From Certhia americana (taxonomy: Eukaryota; Chordata; Aves; Passeriformes; Certhiidae): a stretch of DNA of 64,000 nt. The DNA lies in contig CM031879.1 in assembly GCA_018697195.1 (NCBI GenBank), positions 40,017,715 through 40,081,714 of the forward strand, in the 5' to 3' direction. The position numbers and the translations under genes were made by a program. Every line of letters starts with the position of its first letter. Position 1 is the first letter of the stretch. The notes under the pieces were generated by a model, which did not search any database, was not told the DNA's origin, and saw nothing but the letters and a program-made list of their open reading frames with translations. This document shows, in pieces, positions 51,735 through 64,000 of this stretch.

Positions 51735-51945
51735 ACAGGGAGTTCTTCACTGGAAGGGTGGTCATTCACTAGAACAAGCCTGCTAGGAAAGTGGTCACTG
51801 CACTCATGTTACAGTTCAAGGAGCACCTGGACAATGCTTTTAGTCATATGATTCAATTTTAGGCAGCTGTGTGAGGAGCAGAAGTTAGACTTACGGTGAT
51901 TATTATGGGTCCCTTCCAACCTGAGATATTCTGTATTTCTAAACA
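51735..51945 (+). mobile_element. CR1 3' end, 5'-truncated
   Basis: Blocks in order: 'agttcttcactggaagggtg', 'tggtcactgcactcatgtta', 'cagttcaaggagcacctgga', 'caatgcttttagtcatatga', 'gctgtgtgaggagcagaagt' and the tail 'gggtcccttccaacctgaga' with 'tattctgtatttct'. This is a CR1 subfamily different from the next copy. Confidence 0.9.
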
Positions 51946-52014
51946 ATGCCCACTCAGATCAACCTCTGAACAGCATCAGACTAATCTTGTCTGCCTGTTG
52001 TAACCATATTGAGA

Positions 52015-52450
52015 GGTCAGGAACAAAAGTCCTCCAAGGAGTATCTGAAGAAGATATGTTATATGAAGATAAGGAGATATTTAGCCTGGAGGAAAGAAGG
52101 CTCAGGGAAGACCCTAATCACTCTCTGCAACTCCCTGAGAAGAGCCTGTAGCCAGGTGAGGGTCAGTCTCTTCTCTCAGGTGACCAGAAATAGGACAAGA
52201 GGATACAGTCTTAAGCTGCACAGGGGAGGTTTAGGTTGGACATTAGGAAGAAGTTCTTCATAGAAATGGTGATGGGCATTGGAAGGGGCTGCCCAAGGAG
52301 GTGGTGGAGTCACCACCCCAGAGGTGTTTAAGAAAAGACTGGTTGTGACACCCAGTGTCATGGTCTAGCTGCCAAAGTGGTGGTTTTTGGTCACAGGTTG
52401 GACTCAATGACCTCAGATGTCTTTTCCAACCTAGTGGATAGATCTGATGT
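52015..52450 (+). mobile_element. CR1 3' end: last part of ORF2 and 3' UTR
   Basis: The start is degenerate. From 52080 the text follows CR1: 'tttagcctggaggaaagaag', 'aatcactctctgcaactccc', 'ggtcagtctcttctctcagg', 'aggggaggtttaggttggac', 'attaggaagaagttcttca', 'aaggaggtggtggagtcacc', and the tail 'gttggactcaatgacctcag' with 'tcttttccaacctagtgg'. It is broken by stops. It lies in the same orientation as, and about 70 bases after, the CR1 at 51735-51945. The 84-codon plus frame at 52009-52263 reads part of the ORF2 C-terminus. Confidence 0.92.
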
Positions 52451-55400
52451 TTAAGATAGTAACAGACTCCTCCACACATGATACACATCATGTTATACTC
52501 ATCTAGGAGATTCCCAGTCCATATAAGGAACCCTACTACTACCCTACTTCCTATAGACTGGAAAGGCCTGAGATTAGGCCTAAATTTCCTAAAATTCCAT
52601 ATTCATAGTAGTTCCTCATTCAACAGTAATATACAAATTGCTTCAGCACAAATTGTGGGAACTGTATAATCCATTTTTGCTTGGCCAGTAATATGGGAAT
52701 TTGCATTCTCCTTCCATCATGATCTTTAATTAAATACAAGTCAAGTGGAATTTTTTTAATTCTGTCTGTCAAGGGATAGAGGAATATATTTACTTGTATT
52801 TGTCATTGTCATTTGACCTTATAGGAAGGACACTCAGCAGCAAAGAAAAGTATTTATACTTTCAAATTTATGATTTATCATGAGGAAGACATAAGAGCTG
52901 TCTCCCAGTTCTTTGCCAAAATTTGAAAAAAATTCTACTTTCAAACTGAAACAAATTCTCCATAATTAGTATTTTTACTATATTATTGTAACAGATGACC
53001 TAATAAAGAGCAAGGCCATGAGGCATTATTATGCAAACTAAAAATACGGAGTTAGGAAGAAAAGAAAAATCAGTCATGGATCCCATGCTATTTGCTCTCA
53101 GTAGTTCCCTGTATGCTGCCACTCCAGGCTGCTGGAAACAAATATCGTGATGTGGCTGTGCTCACTATCTCAAATGGACTATGAAAACAGGGTAATGAGC
53201 ATGTTTTTAAAATTGCTTCAGAGCACACTAATAAATAAATAAAAATCTCATGCAATAAGATACTGTCTTTGAAATTTGCCAGGCTTGTCAAATCATCTTG
53301 ACAGCACATCATGCCCTGCTACACTGGCTAGTTAGCTAAGGGTGAATGCTAAAATAAAAACTCATGACAGGCCAATTATTCTGGCCTGAGAATGCTCATT
53401 TTTATTATTATTAGCTTTCATTATTTCTCCGGTATAATGAAATGCTACACCAAATAAGAACCAAAATGGCAGGTATTTGTGTGCAACCATGGAAGATCTT
53501 ATAGTTCACACAGATTAGAACTTATTTCCAGGAGTAACAACCTTGCATTTACTTCCAAAACCTGACAGTGTGTTAGAAGTTCTGAATGTATGTGAAGCAT
53601 AGGCTGATTCAATTGATTTCAATCATGATTCTTTTTGTTGGTAGGAATATCAAAAATAATTACTAGATAAAACATACTGCAGCCATAGCACAGATAACTC
53701 ATGATGTTTTTCCAAAAGCTTTGAAATTGAAGGGTTTAAGCTGGAATGAGGTGATAAGTGAAGATCTATCAGTAAAGACTATCTTAATTCTGTCTATAGC
53801 ATGCTTCTGTGACACTCTAAAAGAATTTTTCTGCATTAATTCCTTTCCTAGGTAGTTCCCCTCAGTGTAAAATGATAGGTAGTCTCTAATCATCAGTATT
53901 TTGCCCTAACATTCTCAGTCACATTTGACAAGGCTGGACACTTGCAGCATGCTCTCCCTACTTCCAGTGGATGGCTCAGGAGCCATTGAATTAAGTGGAA
54001 AGTCATTAGCATCAAATACTTGCATGCTCCAGCTACCTACATTCAAACCCCAGTGCAAGATACATTGGAAATGAGACATAGGACAACTCACTCCCATCAC
54101 CATAGCGATGGTTTTCCAACTCTGTCTTTATAACTGTGGCTTTCCATTGAATCTAACTGCTCCTCTTGAAAATTAATCCATTTTATACCAGTAGCATGAA
54201 AATGTTGACCTCTGAAATATAATTTATATCATAAATAAACACTCTCCAAAATATGTGTACAGAGATACTGAGCCCTGAAAACTTCTTTTATTAATATTCA
54301 AATCACACCATTGCTTATACAATGTGCAGGATTAATGAATGCAAAGAGATTCAAAGGTCAATGATAAACTGTAATTGTATTTATATATAAGCAGAATTAG
54401 GTATTCGTCTAAGAAAAGTATTGAGATAATTTGAAGATGAATCCCTAACAATAGCAACCTACAAAAAAAGAGAATGAGCAAATTATAATATCTGAGACTG
54501 ATGATAAAAGAACAAGCATAAAGCTTCTTGTGGTTTAATGCTTAAAAAAAATAAGATGCAAACAGCCATCTCCTTACACTTGGAAATATGTATTTCTTAA
54601 TATTAGAATTAATGCAAGTGACATTAGCAGAAATTATTATGAAGTTGCTTAGAGATATTTAGTTCTTGGAATCTCTATTTGCCATGCTCTCAGGATAATT
54701 TGTTGGGATCCGTGTCTCCATTTCCAACCTGCGAGATTACTATTCAATGTTATAATACAAGCAGTGTTCTCCCTGTCATAGACACCCTCACAACTTTTGG
54801 AGCAGTCTGTATGTTAATAAATACATACTTCTGTTCCACAGTTCACAAGATTTTTTAAGAAGTCATCCCCAGTATGACTGAATTACAGCACATGAAATTT
54901 TATTTATTTTAGATGAAAAATTGCTGAGCAAAAGAAAAACATGGACATGCACATCCTATAGGAAAAACTGTTAAGGTGGTAGCACTTAATAACAAGGACT
55001 GTTGAGTTTAATCAGCAGCACCAGATAACACTTATATGCTTGCAGAAGGGAAAAGCTAGACTGCAAACTCTTGTTTCAGAGCTGATAGAATCTCAGCCTA
55101 AAATTTCTAAAATCATGACTATTGTCAAAATTCCATTATTATTTGCTACAGTCAACAGGAAGGAGCGTTGATATTGATATCCACCCTATCTGCCACCCAG
55201 CAAAGTTTGGAGCTTGAGTTTACAGAAATAGTGATAGAATCAGTCCTCCCAGCCAATTTTTTTTCACTCAATGAAATAATACCTACAGAGGCAATGATTC
55301 AATATAGTAAAGAAACTATTTGCTTCAGGTTAAACTCATTTCTAAAACCTATTAATTTCAGTGACATTTAAAGTTCAGCACATGTTTTGAGTACATTGCT

Positions 55401-56898
55401 GAGCTGGAATTCCAGGTTAGCCTGCTAGCAGGTATTGTGTACATCATATGGCAGCCAGGCCTTCTTTCCTGACAACTGCTGTCAGTTCATTGTTCTGAAA
55501 TGTTAGACATAACAGTACTGTGCAGTGTGTACCTCCATTTTAATGTTAAAAACATGCAAAATTTCAGGATCAATTTACACCTGTTTGTCTTTCTAGCAGA
55601 AACATATACATATTAAGTGATATAATGAGTTTCCACTGCTCTAATGAATTTTAAATGTTAAACATGAAATATTGCCTGAGGTAATTTCCCTAGTATATTT
55701 CTGGTACAGGTTTGCAATTGTCTTCAATATTTAGAAACAAGAATGATCACAAATCTGTCAGCTTTTCACAAGCTACAACTGGGGAAAACTGTCAGTGTTC
55801 AATGTGATGAAAAATGGCCTAACATTTAAAATTTTTATTAACAATTTGATACTATTAATTAATAATGTTAACATCTGTAGTTCTAACACCTAGGCTATAT
55901 TTGTAGCATATTCTTCATAATGAACCAGAAAACATATTATTACTTAAAAAAGACTCAAGGCTTATATTTCTTAATCAACTTGATAATACAAAAAAAAAAA
56001 AAAAAAATTATTTGTTTCTTTCTGCATTATTACAGTAAGAGACAATATCAATTTAAGCATAAGCATAGCCCCACTTGGAAATCCAGAGAGTGATTTTTTT
56101 CATCCATAAGACAAAAAACTAAGTAGATTTATGGCAAGCTGGGGTCTTGTAACTTCTCTCCACATCAATCCAAGCAGATCTCAGACATCAAACTAGGAAA
56201 CAGTCACATAGGAGTGAGGTCTGTCAGTCCCCATAGCTCAATCATTTCTGCATATTTACTGGTGTCAGCTGGGGTTCCCAGCACCAAATTATCTATTGCT
56301 GTTGAACCTCTTCAGGAACCCAGTGAAAAAAGCCAAAACACAGCTATTAGACTCACAGCCTTTGAAAAGTCACACTCAAAATATGGTTTTTTTATTAATA
56401 CTCACTATTATCACTACTCAAGACACAGAAGTATGTTTTGTGTTTTACCAAGTATTTTGTTTGCACAGATTTCATGATGGTAAGTTTGGCAATGGATGGA
56501 CAAGAATGTTCCCCAAAGACCACAGCTGAAATTATCCAGAATTATACAGCACAGGTATCCATCTTTGGAAATTTTTATGAGACTAAGAGATAGGAGTCTA
56601 TATCAGGTAGTGAAACATGGTCTGTTCTGGCAGAAGTGTCATAGCAGAGTGAATAGTGCAAATATAATGCCTTTTTCAATATCTTTTGAGCACTATTACT
56701 GTGCTGTAGGACAAGAAACTAGGCCTGAAGAATTTGCACATTCTCAAACCATTTAGGAAAGTTCATCAGTGAATGCTGTTGTAATTCTCCCTCTGTGGAG
56801 GGAGATCCCATTCTGTGGTGATGATACCTGGCCACACAGTTGCCACAGTTTACAAGGCTAGAAGTTAACATAGAAGCTAGCTGAGACAGCAAAACTGC
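52451..56898. other. AT-rich non-genic sequence
   Basis: No gene or transposon was recognised. Frames stay below 90 codons. An 18-A run lies at 55990-56007. Confidence 0.5.
55990..56007. repeat. 18-A homopolymer
   Basis: Eighteen A residues within AT-rich sequence, with no recognisable retroposed body upstream. Confidence 0.9.
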
Positions 56899-57062
56899 TG
56901 TCCTGGTTTCAGCTGGGACAGAGTTAATATTCTTCCCAGTAGCCAGTACAATGCTATGGTGTGAATTTAACATGAGGATAATGCTGATGGCACACTGATC
57001 TTCATTTGTTACTCAGCAGTGCTCATCCTATGTCAAGGACTTTTCCGTTTCCTGTGTTCTGA
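56899..57062 (+). mobile_element. ERV LTR 5' end fragment
   Basis: Begins tgtcctggtttcagctggga, then 'cagagttaatattcttccca', 'gtagccagtacaatgctatg', 'actcagcagtgctcatccta' and 'tgtcaaggacttttccgttt'. This is the 5' (U3) end of a songbird LTR related to the one lying antisense at 8662-9218, but a different subfamily judging by the opening bases. It breaks off after about 165 bases, so the promoter and poly(A) parts are missing. Neither a target duplication nor the other LTR end was found. Confidence 0.82.
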
Positions 57063-60000
57063 GCAAAAGTTTCACATTTTTTCTCTTTTATTATATTCTT
57101 AAGGTTTTACTAGAAAATAAGGTGTGCATTAATCTTCCTACAAAACAAAAATACAACACATATACTGACGACGCTATACTGAAAATATTGACAAAATCAA
57201 AAAGTTTCTCATTTTAACCCTTACTTTAGGCATATTTGCATCAAGAATTAATAACAGTATAAAAAATTAGTTATGCTTTTAACAGAGCAGACTAGGTACT
57301 TGAAATATATGGTGGATTTCTACTCATAACTCTTTTCAATGTTGAAAAGAACAAAAATAAGTTTGTAGCCAGATGAAAAAGTTACAACGTCTCATCACTG
57401 TCTGTACTGACACTGTTCTCTTTGGGCTACTTGCTAGCAGTAAAAATTCTTTCTAAATAATTGCATTGGTACAAATCAATTAAAAAAACCATACCTTCTT
57501 CAAGTGGGGGGGGGGGGGGGAAGGAAGAAGGCTTCCTCTCAATGCACTCCTCTTAAATTCCTCTTAAATCTCACAGAATATTTATTAAAATAATAAATCT
57601 AACTTGCATCTTTGTTACTTCCTATGCAAAGCAGATGACATTAAAATTAAAAAAAAAAAAAGAACATGAGTAATAAAACAGAAAAATAAAAAATTATATT
57701 AAAAAGGCTTTTGTCCTTTAATGTTGCTAAACTTACTAAATAGACAGGTACAAAAAATGAAACACACTATGTGACAGACTAAGTGAAACACTTAAACACT
57801 TATGCTTAAAACACATAGAAGCAGTACACCTCTTCACACAGTGAGGGAAAAAAAATAGATCTTTTTTCTTAGGCTAATTTTACATGGAAAGATCATATTT
57901 AATAATAACAGTAATTACTTCATACCACTTTTTATAGAAGCAAAGTTTATTCAGAATAGTTTTACCCAAGTTTGTGTCCTATTGCTGACTACGGAAACCA
58001 CTGAAAAGAGTATGCAAATATCAGGAAGAAAAAGATAATTTTTTCTTTCTTTTTAAGATTTGGAATTGAAGGAACATGTAAGTCAGCAACAACAGTAATT
58101 CTTTGGGTTATGAGAAGAATTATTGAAGACCTTAAGGTTAACCTTGAGGTTTGAGGGCAAAATGAAGAGTATTAAAATTCCAAATGTACATACAAATGTG
58201 TTTTGATTTCATAATATTCAATTTCCACATTGAATAGAAATTACACAAGCTTGCACATAAAATTCTCCATATATTTTATTGACAAACTGCACATTTTATC
58301 AGTTTGAGAATTAAAATGAGGGAGGGGAATGGGAAAAATAAACATGAAAAATATTTTAGTTTGCTTATAAATATGAGTCTTCTTTGGAAAATTCAGAAGG
58401 ATTTTAGGCCTCAACTATTGGTTTGAAACCAATTCTGATAATTTATCCAAAGGATAACTAGTTCCCACTCAAGACACAATAGGCCTCTACCTAAAAACAG
58501 GTCTCCTACAGGCAGCAATTGTCAGCCCACATCTGTGCTTGAATCAAAACTCCAGGCCTGAGCAGTCAGAATCTGAAATACGGCAGGGAAGGAAATTTCA
58601 GCCTGCTGTAATATTCAGAGTCAATTTAAACTTGACTTGACCTATCTCATCAGCTCTGTGGGTGCCGGCTCTCTGGCCAGCTGATTCTCTCACCACTTAT
58701 GCCCTTGGACACTGGGGTGCTGTCATGGGGTTGGTGCCATCCAGAATTGCTGCTGTCCTCTGCAGCTGCAGGGCAGCGTGCAAGTCAGGAAATACACTGT
58801 GCTTTAACATTGGTGTGTAAGCAAAAATTGCTGCCACAAGTAACTTCATGATAAATACTGATGGGTTACCTCTTGTTAGGCAATGTTAAGGTTAGTTATG
58901 GAATAAAATTCTGCTAAGTCTTTGACAGAAAGGTCTTATCACAAATTTCCCTTTCTTAGGTGTAGCATTCTGCATCACAGACCTTTCTTGACTAAGTGAA
59001 AATGATCACAACACTGACAAGTGAATTTTTTGAGCAACAGAACAAAACCCTTCTGCAGATTCATGTCTCATGAAGAGATCTCTAATGTATACAATGATGT
59101 GAGTTCTGACTGAACTTTTTATAGGTGAGGCATTCACAGTATTGTTCTTATGCCTGACACTGAACAAGAGGTAAAATATCGAAAACTGTTCTCTCTATTT
59201 TCACAGTGAATGGAGAAAATACCTCCCTTAGGATAATTTGTGAGATTTCAGAAACAAGTCATCTCAAATTAAACTAGATAAAAAAAAAAATGAACAAAGT
59301 CTCTTACTGAAGAGGACATGGTTTTTGTTGCTCATTAAGCATCATCAGGGAAAAAAGGAAACAAATGCTCTGATACATAGAAATCACTTTAGGTTTGTTT
59401 TTTTTTTTTTTTGCAAGATATTCAAAAGAAGAAATCACACTTGATTAGAAAAACAAGAACAACAAAAAATTACAAAAATCACACTGGATTAAAAATGTAG
59501 CCAAATTAAAATCTTACGATGAATAGTAGAAATGATAATTTTAATGGATGAAAATCAGGAACTACATATTCAAGAAAAAGTAAGTATAAGGGCAGAAGAG
59601 GAAGATAGTACAAACCACACATGAATTTGAGGAGGGTGTTTTGAAGGTACACATTGAAAAACAGTAATCCTTATGACTGCATTAATGTACTCCACAACAA
59701 AAAGAGTAGCTAAAGCAAGGAACAACCAATTATTTCTATTGCATGTCACTAAAGGAGTGGTGAGAAGAGAAAGCTGAGTCATCATTCATAAGAAAGTTTT
59801 TTCAAAAAATTTTGTATTGCCTTCTCATAACTCAAGCTAGGATCAATTATTCCATTTCTCTCTAGACAATAATTTCAAAAAATCAGAATTAAAATCAGTC
59901 CTCTAGCTTGCAAAAGACTGTATCTTTGTAACATCCTTATTCATAAGCTCTTAGTCTGTGATCTGACACCCTTAAAACAATTTAACCTTAAAATAGTTTG

Positions 60001-60364
60001 ACCTGTGTATTACCTGCTTTTTTATTTCTGGATGCAGAGATGCCATTAATTATAACCAGTTCCTAATTATTTGTCTTGTACAATTTCAGGAGAGTAAAAT
60101 TAGCATTATATTTTAAGCTGATACAATAAGTAAACTGGAACAATCATTTCTGCTTTCCTTTTTATGCATCTGAACACCACCTTTCATAATATTCTAGTAG
60201 GAAATATTTCCCTAGTAAACTAGTTTACACTATCTGTAATACTTTCATAGCTGTAGCTCTCAGCAATAGCTAACCTTGTTATGGATATTTCCAATCATAA
60301 TATCCTTAGAACACGATCTGCAGTATTGATTCTGAGACTGGTGTTTAAAGGAAGTGAGCAAGAT
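57063..60364. other. AT-rich non-genic sequence
   Basis: No gene was recognised. It contains a 15-G homopolymer at 57506-57520, a 13-A run at 57649-57661 and a 15-T run at 59398-59412. A less AT-rich patch at 58480-58790 is unrecognised and has no long frame. Confidence 0.5.
57506..57520 (+). repeat. 15-G homopolymer followed by purines
   Basis: Fifteen G in a row, then aaggaagaagg. It could form a G-quadruplex in single-stranded DNA. Length in the assembly may be unreliable because long G runs sequence poorly. Confidence 0.9.
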
Positions 60365-60815
60365 TGACAGAAGAATTATAATCCTGGACTTCAGAAAATC
60401 AATTTTTAGCCTCTTCAGGTACCTGTTTTTTTGTATCACATGGGAAACTGCCTCAGGAAGCAAAGGTGTGCAGGAGACCTGACTGATTTTCAGAGCAGAG
60501 GAACAGTCCTTTCCAGTGTGCAGGAAGGCAAGCAAGCACTGCAGGAGGCCAGCATGGGTGAACACAGAACATCCGTCTGCACTCGGACACAGAAGATCAC
60601 ATGTGACTTAAGGTGAAAGCAGCAGCACAAAGACATTGTCTGCACTTGTAGGAACAGAGGAAAGCCAACGGTCAGCTGAAATTGAAATTAAGAGGAGAAA
60701 AGAAGAAAAGCAGTGGGAAAAGTGTGTGCATCAGCAGCAGAAGGAAAGTTAGGCAGAATGTAGAAGAACAGGTGCGTGTCACTTAACCCACCTGGACATA
60801 CAAAAGTGTCAGTTA
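60365..60815 (+). mobile_element. CR1 ORF2 segment upstream of the RT core
   Basis: In one frame the copy reads like the CR1 region between endonuclease and RT. ILDFRKSIFSLFRYL (60382 on) corresponds to the IVDFRRADFGLFRDLL block, and VQET-stop-LIF to the AQESWLIF block. Further on, 'aggaggccagcatgggtgaa' matches 'aggaggcctgcatggatgaa'. 'agacattgtctgcacttgta' and 'aaagccaacggtcagctgaa' follow the CR1 order, and 'cacctggacatacaaaagtg' at about 60790 matches the start of the 'HLDTHKS' block, suggesting an internal deletion before it. Frame and stops show it is dead. Edges are approximate. It is the only piece from this part of CR1 in the window. Confidence 0.75.
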
Positions 60816-63809
60816 TCAGATAGGTGCCAGGAATGAATGTTTTAGATTGCTCAAAGAATCACTGATAAAGGTGCCTCTCCTAGAGGAGAGCAGTAATCCT
60901 AAATACAATTTCTGTAACACAATTAATTCATAGGAGCTGAAAATTTTAATGATATATTAAATTAAGTTTCTTATTGAGAATTATTAGGAGATCCTAAATG
61001 TAAAGAACTTCAGACCTGGAGGAGACAGCCCCATTTTTCAAGCTGGTCTTAATTTGAAGTCAAAACACCTAAAGAGTATTAAAAGACAGAAAAAGTCATG
61101 ATGATGCTTATACTAAAAGTATAAGATGCTTCCAGCTGCTTCTGTTATGCTTTGCTAATTTGGTGTATTCCTAGGAAGATTAAAAATGTGTAGGAACACT
61201 AACATCATAAATGCTACTCTTGCTTCCATCATTGTCTTTTTTATGTTTTAATGAGAAAAACATATCGCCTGTATTCTCTTCCACAATCAATGAAATAAGT
61301 TTCCAAAGGTGATATTTGCATAATTACACATGCAGAGCAACAAAGATAAATTACTGCATATCTAGCAGAAGTGTTCCCTACTCCCACTGTTGATCTAAAT
61401 GGTTTGGCAGAACTAAATAGGAATGTAGTAGCCCAGATGTTGTAGCACTGACAGGGTTCTCTAAATTCATTGTAAATTTAATAGGCAACAGTTATAGGAG
61501 TTCTTCTGCACTTACACTTGCATAGCTGGCAGCTGTATGAGATGACATTTAGAAAGAAATGGCAGGTTTTAAAGAATAAGAAAGATGAGAAAAAAGGGGA
61601 GGGTACGTAGGTTCTAGGTAGCATAAGGGTTCAAAAAACTTAAGCAATTTAAGGGAAAGTCTAAAAGAATGCAATGTTATAAAAATTCTTTAAAACAATT
61701 CTCTTTCTTAAGTTTACAAAGAAATTCAGTCAGACACCTGATGGAAGCTAAGCATGTAATCTTTTTGGATATAGTTTCATTTCAAAGTCAATTCAGTGGA
61801 TTAGAGTGCTCAGGGTTACTTGGTGTAAGTCATCAAAATGAAAAGCCATAGATGAGAGCAAACATTTCCTCACAGATACTGTACCTTGTTGTTGCAGACT
61901 CTACTAGAAGAATATCCTATGATTTCTTTTTGCATGATTTGTCCCAGTTCCTTTCCAATAAACTGTGAAATAACTTGTCAGTATTTCTGGACCCATTGGA
62001 AGGTGATGGAAGAAGATGAGATTGGAAGTAATTTAGCTTGTGTTATCACCAGCAAGACCGAGTTACCCATGTGTGCAAAACATTTAAACTACATCCTGTA
62101 CATCTCTGCTGGAACTTCATTCTATACCAAAGCCTTGTGTGCACATAATTTAAAATGCAAATATACTGTTGACTGAACAGTTCACACTCTCACTTCAGAA
62201 CAGTGGCATTATTGCCTAAAACAGTGACAGGAACACAAGGTCAGAGCAGCCCAGTACATAGTTGCAACATATATGCTTACGAATGTGCACAGCAAATGAA
62301 ATATTTTACAATAATGGAGCTCTTCTTAACCAAATATTTTTGCAAAAATGAAATTCATAAGAACATTCATGTGGTTAAATAAAGCCATGCCTGCTGGGCA
62401 CACTATTGCCCTAAGCCAGCTCCTAGCCAGAGACCTCAAGCTGTGGCTAACACGGAATTGCTGTCTCCAAGATAATGAGCCCACGCAGTGTTTGCAGGTA
62501 GGAGCAAGCTGCTTTACACAGGGACAGTCTGAGCTCATTTTATTTCCTGGAAGTAATTTTGCAGGCACTTTTTAAGGCTGAAGGTGGCATGCTCAGAACT
62601 AGTGCCACAAGTCATCATACAATTGAATCGAATCTCCCCAAAGTACCAAATAACACTCACAGATTAAGTTGGTGCAAACAGCCCCACTTTACTGAACTCA
62701 TGAAATTAGGACAGTAAAAGACATTCTTCAATAAAAGGGTCATCAGTTGAAAACAACAAAAGATGGAAAGTCATAGATTTTCACAAATGCAAATATGATT
62801 AAATAAATAATGTTCAGAGACTAATTTTGTTAGAAAAATGAACTAAATGCATACAAATGACAGGTGTCATTGCATCAAAATATTCTGTTTACATCCAATG
62901 ATTTTACAAAGTTGTAATATTCTAGTGTCTCTGTTACAGACAGAGCTCACTTGGAGATCATAGGGTACATTTCAGTTCCAAGACTGATATTTAAAGAGAC
63001 AATTTGAAGACTCTGATTCCTTTTTATATAAAAATTCTACTATAATGAACAGTAAGCTGGTAAAATTATTTATAAGCAATGAATTTCATATCTAAGGTAT
63101 TTCTGCCTCAAATTTTTCTCCCCTTCTCTTCTGATCCATTTAACAAGAGCTGCATTTGAAGCCATTTAGAATTCAAGGTGAATGCCAAGTTTCATCTCCA
63201 GCAATTCCTGAATCAGTAGGTTCTCATTTCATATGTGATTCTCTACAGTTTGCAACTGCTGTACATATGAAGATAATAAAAATATATATGGTTGGATGAC
63301 TTTAAAATTTGTTTTTCCTACAGTGAAAAACTGATGTGTATCCTCAAATGCTTCCTTTTTCATCGCTGAAGAAAGAAATATTTTTTTTTTTACTTTTTCA
63401 ATAATTTTTAAATTGACATTTTGTATCCTGTCACTGCAGCTCCCTCAGCTCCTAACTGCTAAGGTGCATTGATAGAAAGAAGAAAATCACAAAACTCTAA
63501 AAATTGAGCTGATTTGTATTAATTCATCTACCTAATTCATGGGGAAAAATGTTCTTTATTAACTTCTCTGAGGAAAGAAATGCCTCATTAATTTTAAACA
63601 CATCAATCTGAAAATGCTATCCATGTCAGATAGAATAATGACTGACATTACAGAAAGCACAATAAACTGCACAGAAAATACAATCACCCATTATTCACTG
63701 TCATGTGAATTTATACTCATGTGTGTAAATACACATGGGTTTTTGTACTGTGAAAGCCTTGAAATGTAGAAATTTTAAGAGTAGCTGGAATGCAGGGAAG
63801 AAGAGAGAT
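60816..63809. other. AT-rich non-genic sequence
   Basis: No gene or repeat was recognised. The longest frame is 96 codons (61886-62176, plus), unrecognised. At 62348-62575 two frames overlap on opposite strands, neither with recognisable features. Confidence 0.5.
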
Positions 63810-64000
63810 AAACAACATGGATTTAGAAATTTATATTGAGACTGATGAAATACTGACTTTGCATATCTTTGAAATAATTGATGCAATCTTGCATGCACTG
63901 GTCACCCTAGGTCCACAGACCAAGAAAGCTCTTCAGAGAATGCAATCAAATTGTTCAGGTTTTATTTATTCCTGGTAAATCCATGCTGGCCTGTTACCAC
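63810..64000 (-). mobile_element. CR1 RT fragment running off the window edge
   Basis: On the minus strand it begins at the edge with 'ggtaacaggccagcatggat', 'ttaccaggaataaa', then 'ttgattgcattctctgaaga', 'tggtctgtggacctagggtg' and 'accagtgcatgc'. This follows the CR1 RT stretch that encodes the 'QHGF', 'SVDKGRPVDVVYLDFSKAFD' region. A decayed peptide LHQLFQRYAKSVF marks the FSKAFD block. It is highly diverged. The plus-strand frame at 63790-63978 is its antisense shadow. Confidence 0.7.

Noticed and set aside
1..64000. CRISPR arrays, operons, phage or other prokaryotic systems
   Set aside because: There are no regularly spaced repeats, no ribosome-binding sites and no dense coding. The retroelement content shows vertebrate nuclear DNA.

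Overview
The window looks like AT-rich, non-genic vertebrate nuclear DNA from a bird, most likely a passerine. The evidence is the repeat content: many 5'-truncated CR1 LINE copies (the dominant avian LINE), solo ERV LTRs of kinds I associate with songbird genomes, and two copies of a short element with a tRNA-Ile-like head and a CR1-type 3' tail, which matches TguSINE1-type passerine SINEs. Family names come from memory of consensus sequences, since no database could be searched. I found no intact protein-coding gene, functional tRNA or rRNA, CRISPR array or operon structure. No open reading frame exceeds about 118 codons. None of them resembles a host protein; the recognisable peptides are decayed CR1 reverse transcriptase.

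Layout. An old CR1 fragment lies at 2555-2830. A head-to-tail chain of antisense CR1 pieces spans 3434-4768. A solo LTR (minus) at 8662-9218 is followed by the longest CR1 copy (plus, 9385-10682). A second LTR type (minus) lies at 16905-17370 with a CAA/A-rich tract just beyond it. A truncated copy of the first LTR type lies at 19812-20095. The next 12.4 kb has no recognisable element. A cluster follows: a CR1 with an inverted 5' part (32515-33222), a plus-strand SINE (33530-33675), a 29-A tract (34472-34500) and a minus-strand SINE (35008-35142). A third LTR type with visible TATA and poly(A) signals lies at 41793-42311 (plus). CR1 3' ends lie at 42976-43048, 51735-51945 and 52015-52450. A plus-strand LTR 5' end lies at 56899-57062, a CR1 ORF2 segment upstream of the RT core at 60365-60815, and a CR1 RT fragment runs off the right edge (63810-64000).

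Interpretation. The elements are dead and do not work together. The window is best read as a gene desert or part of a very large intron that has collected retroelements of several ages. I did not find a convincing undescribed system. The points most worth a second look are the 5'-inverted CR1, the SINE pair, the solo LTR with a possible 5-bp target duplication, the CR1 chain, and two weak exon-like segments that need transcript data.
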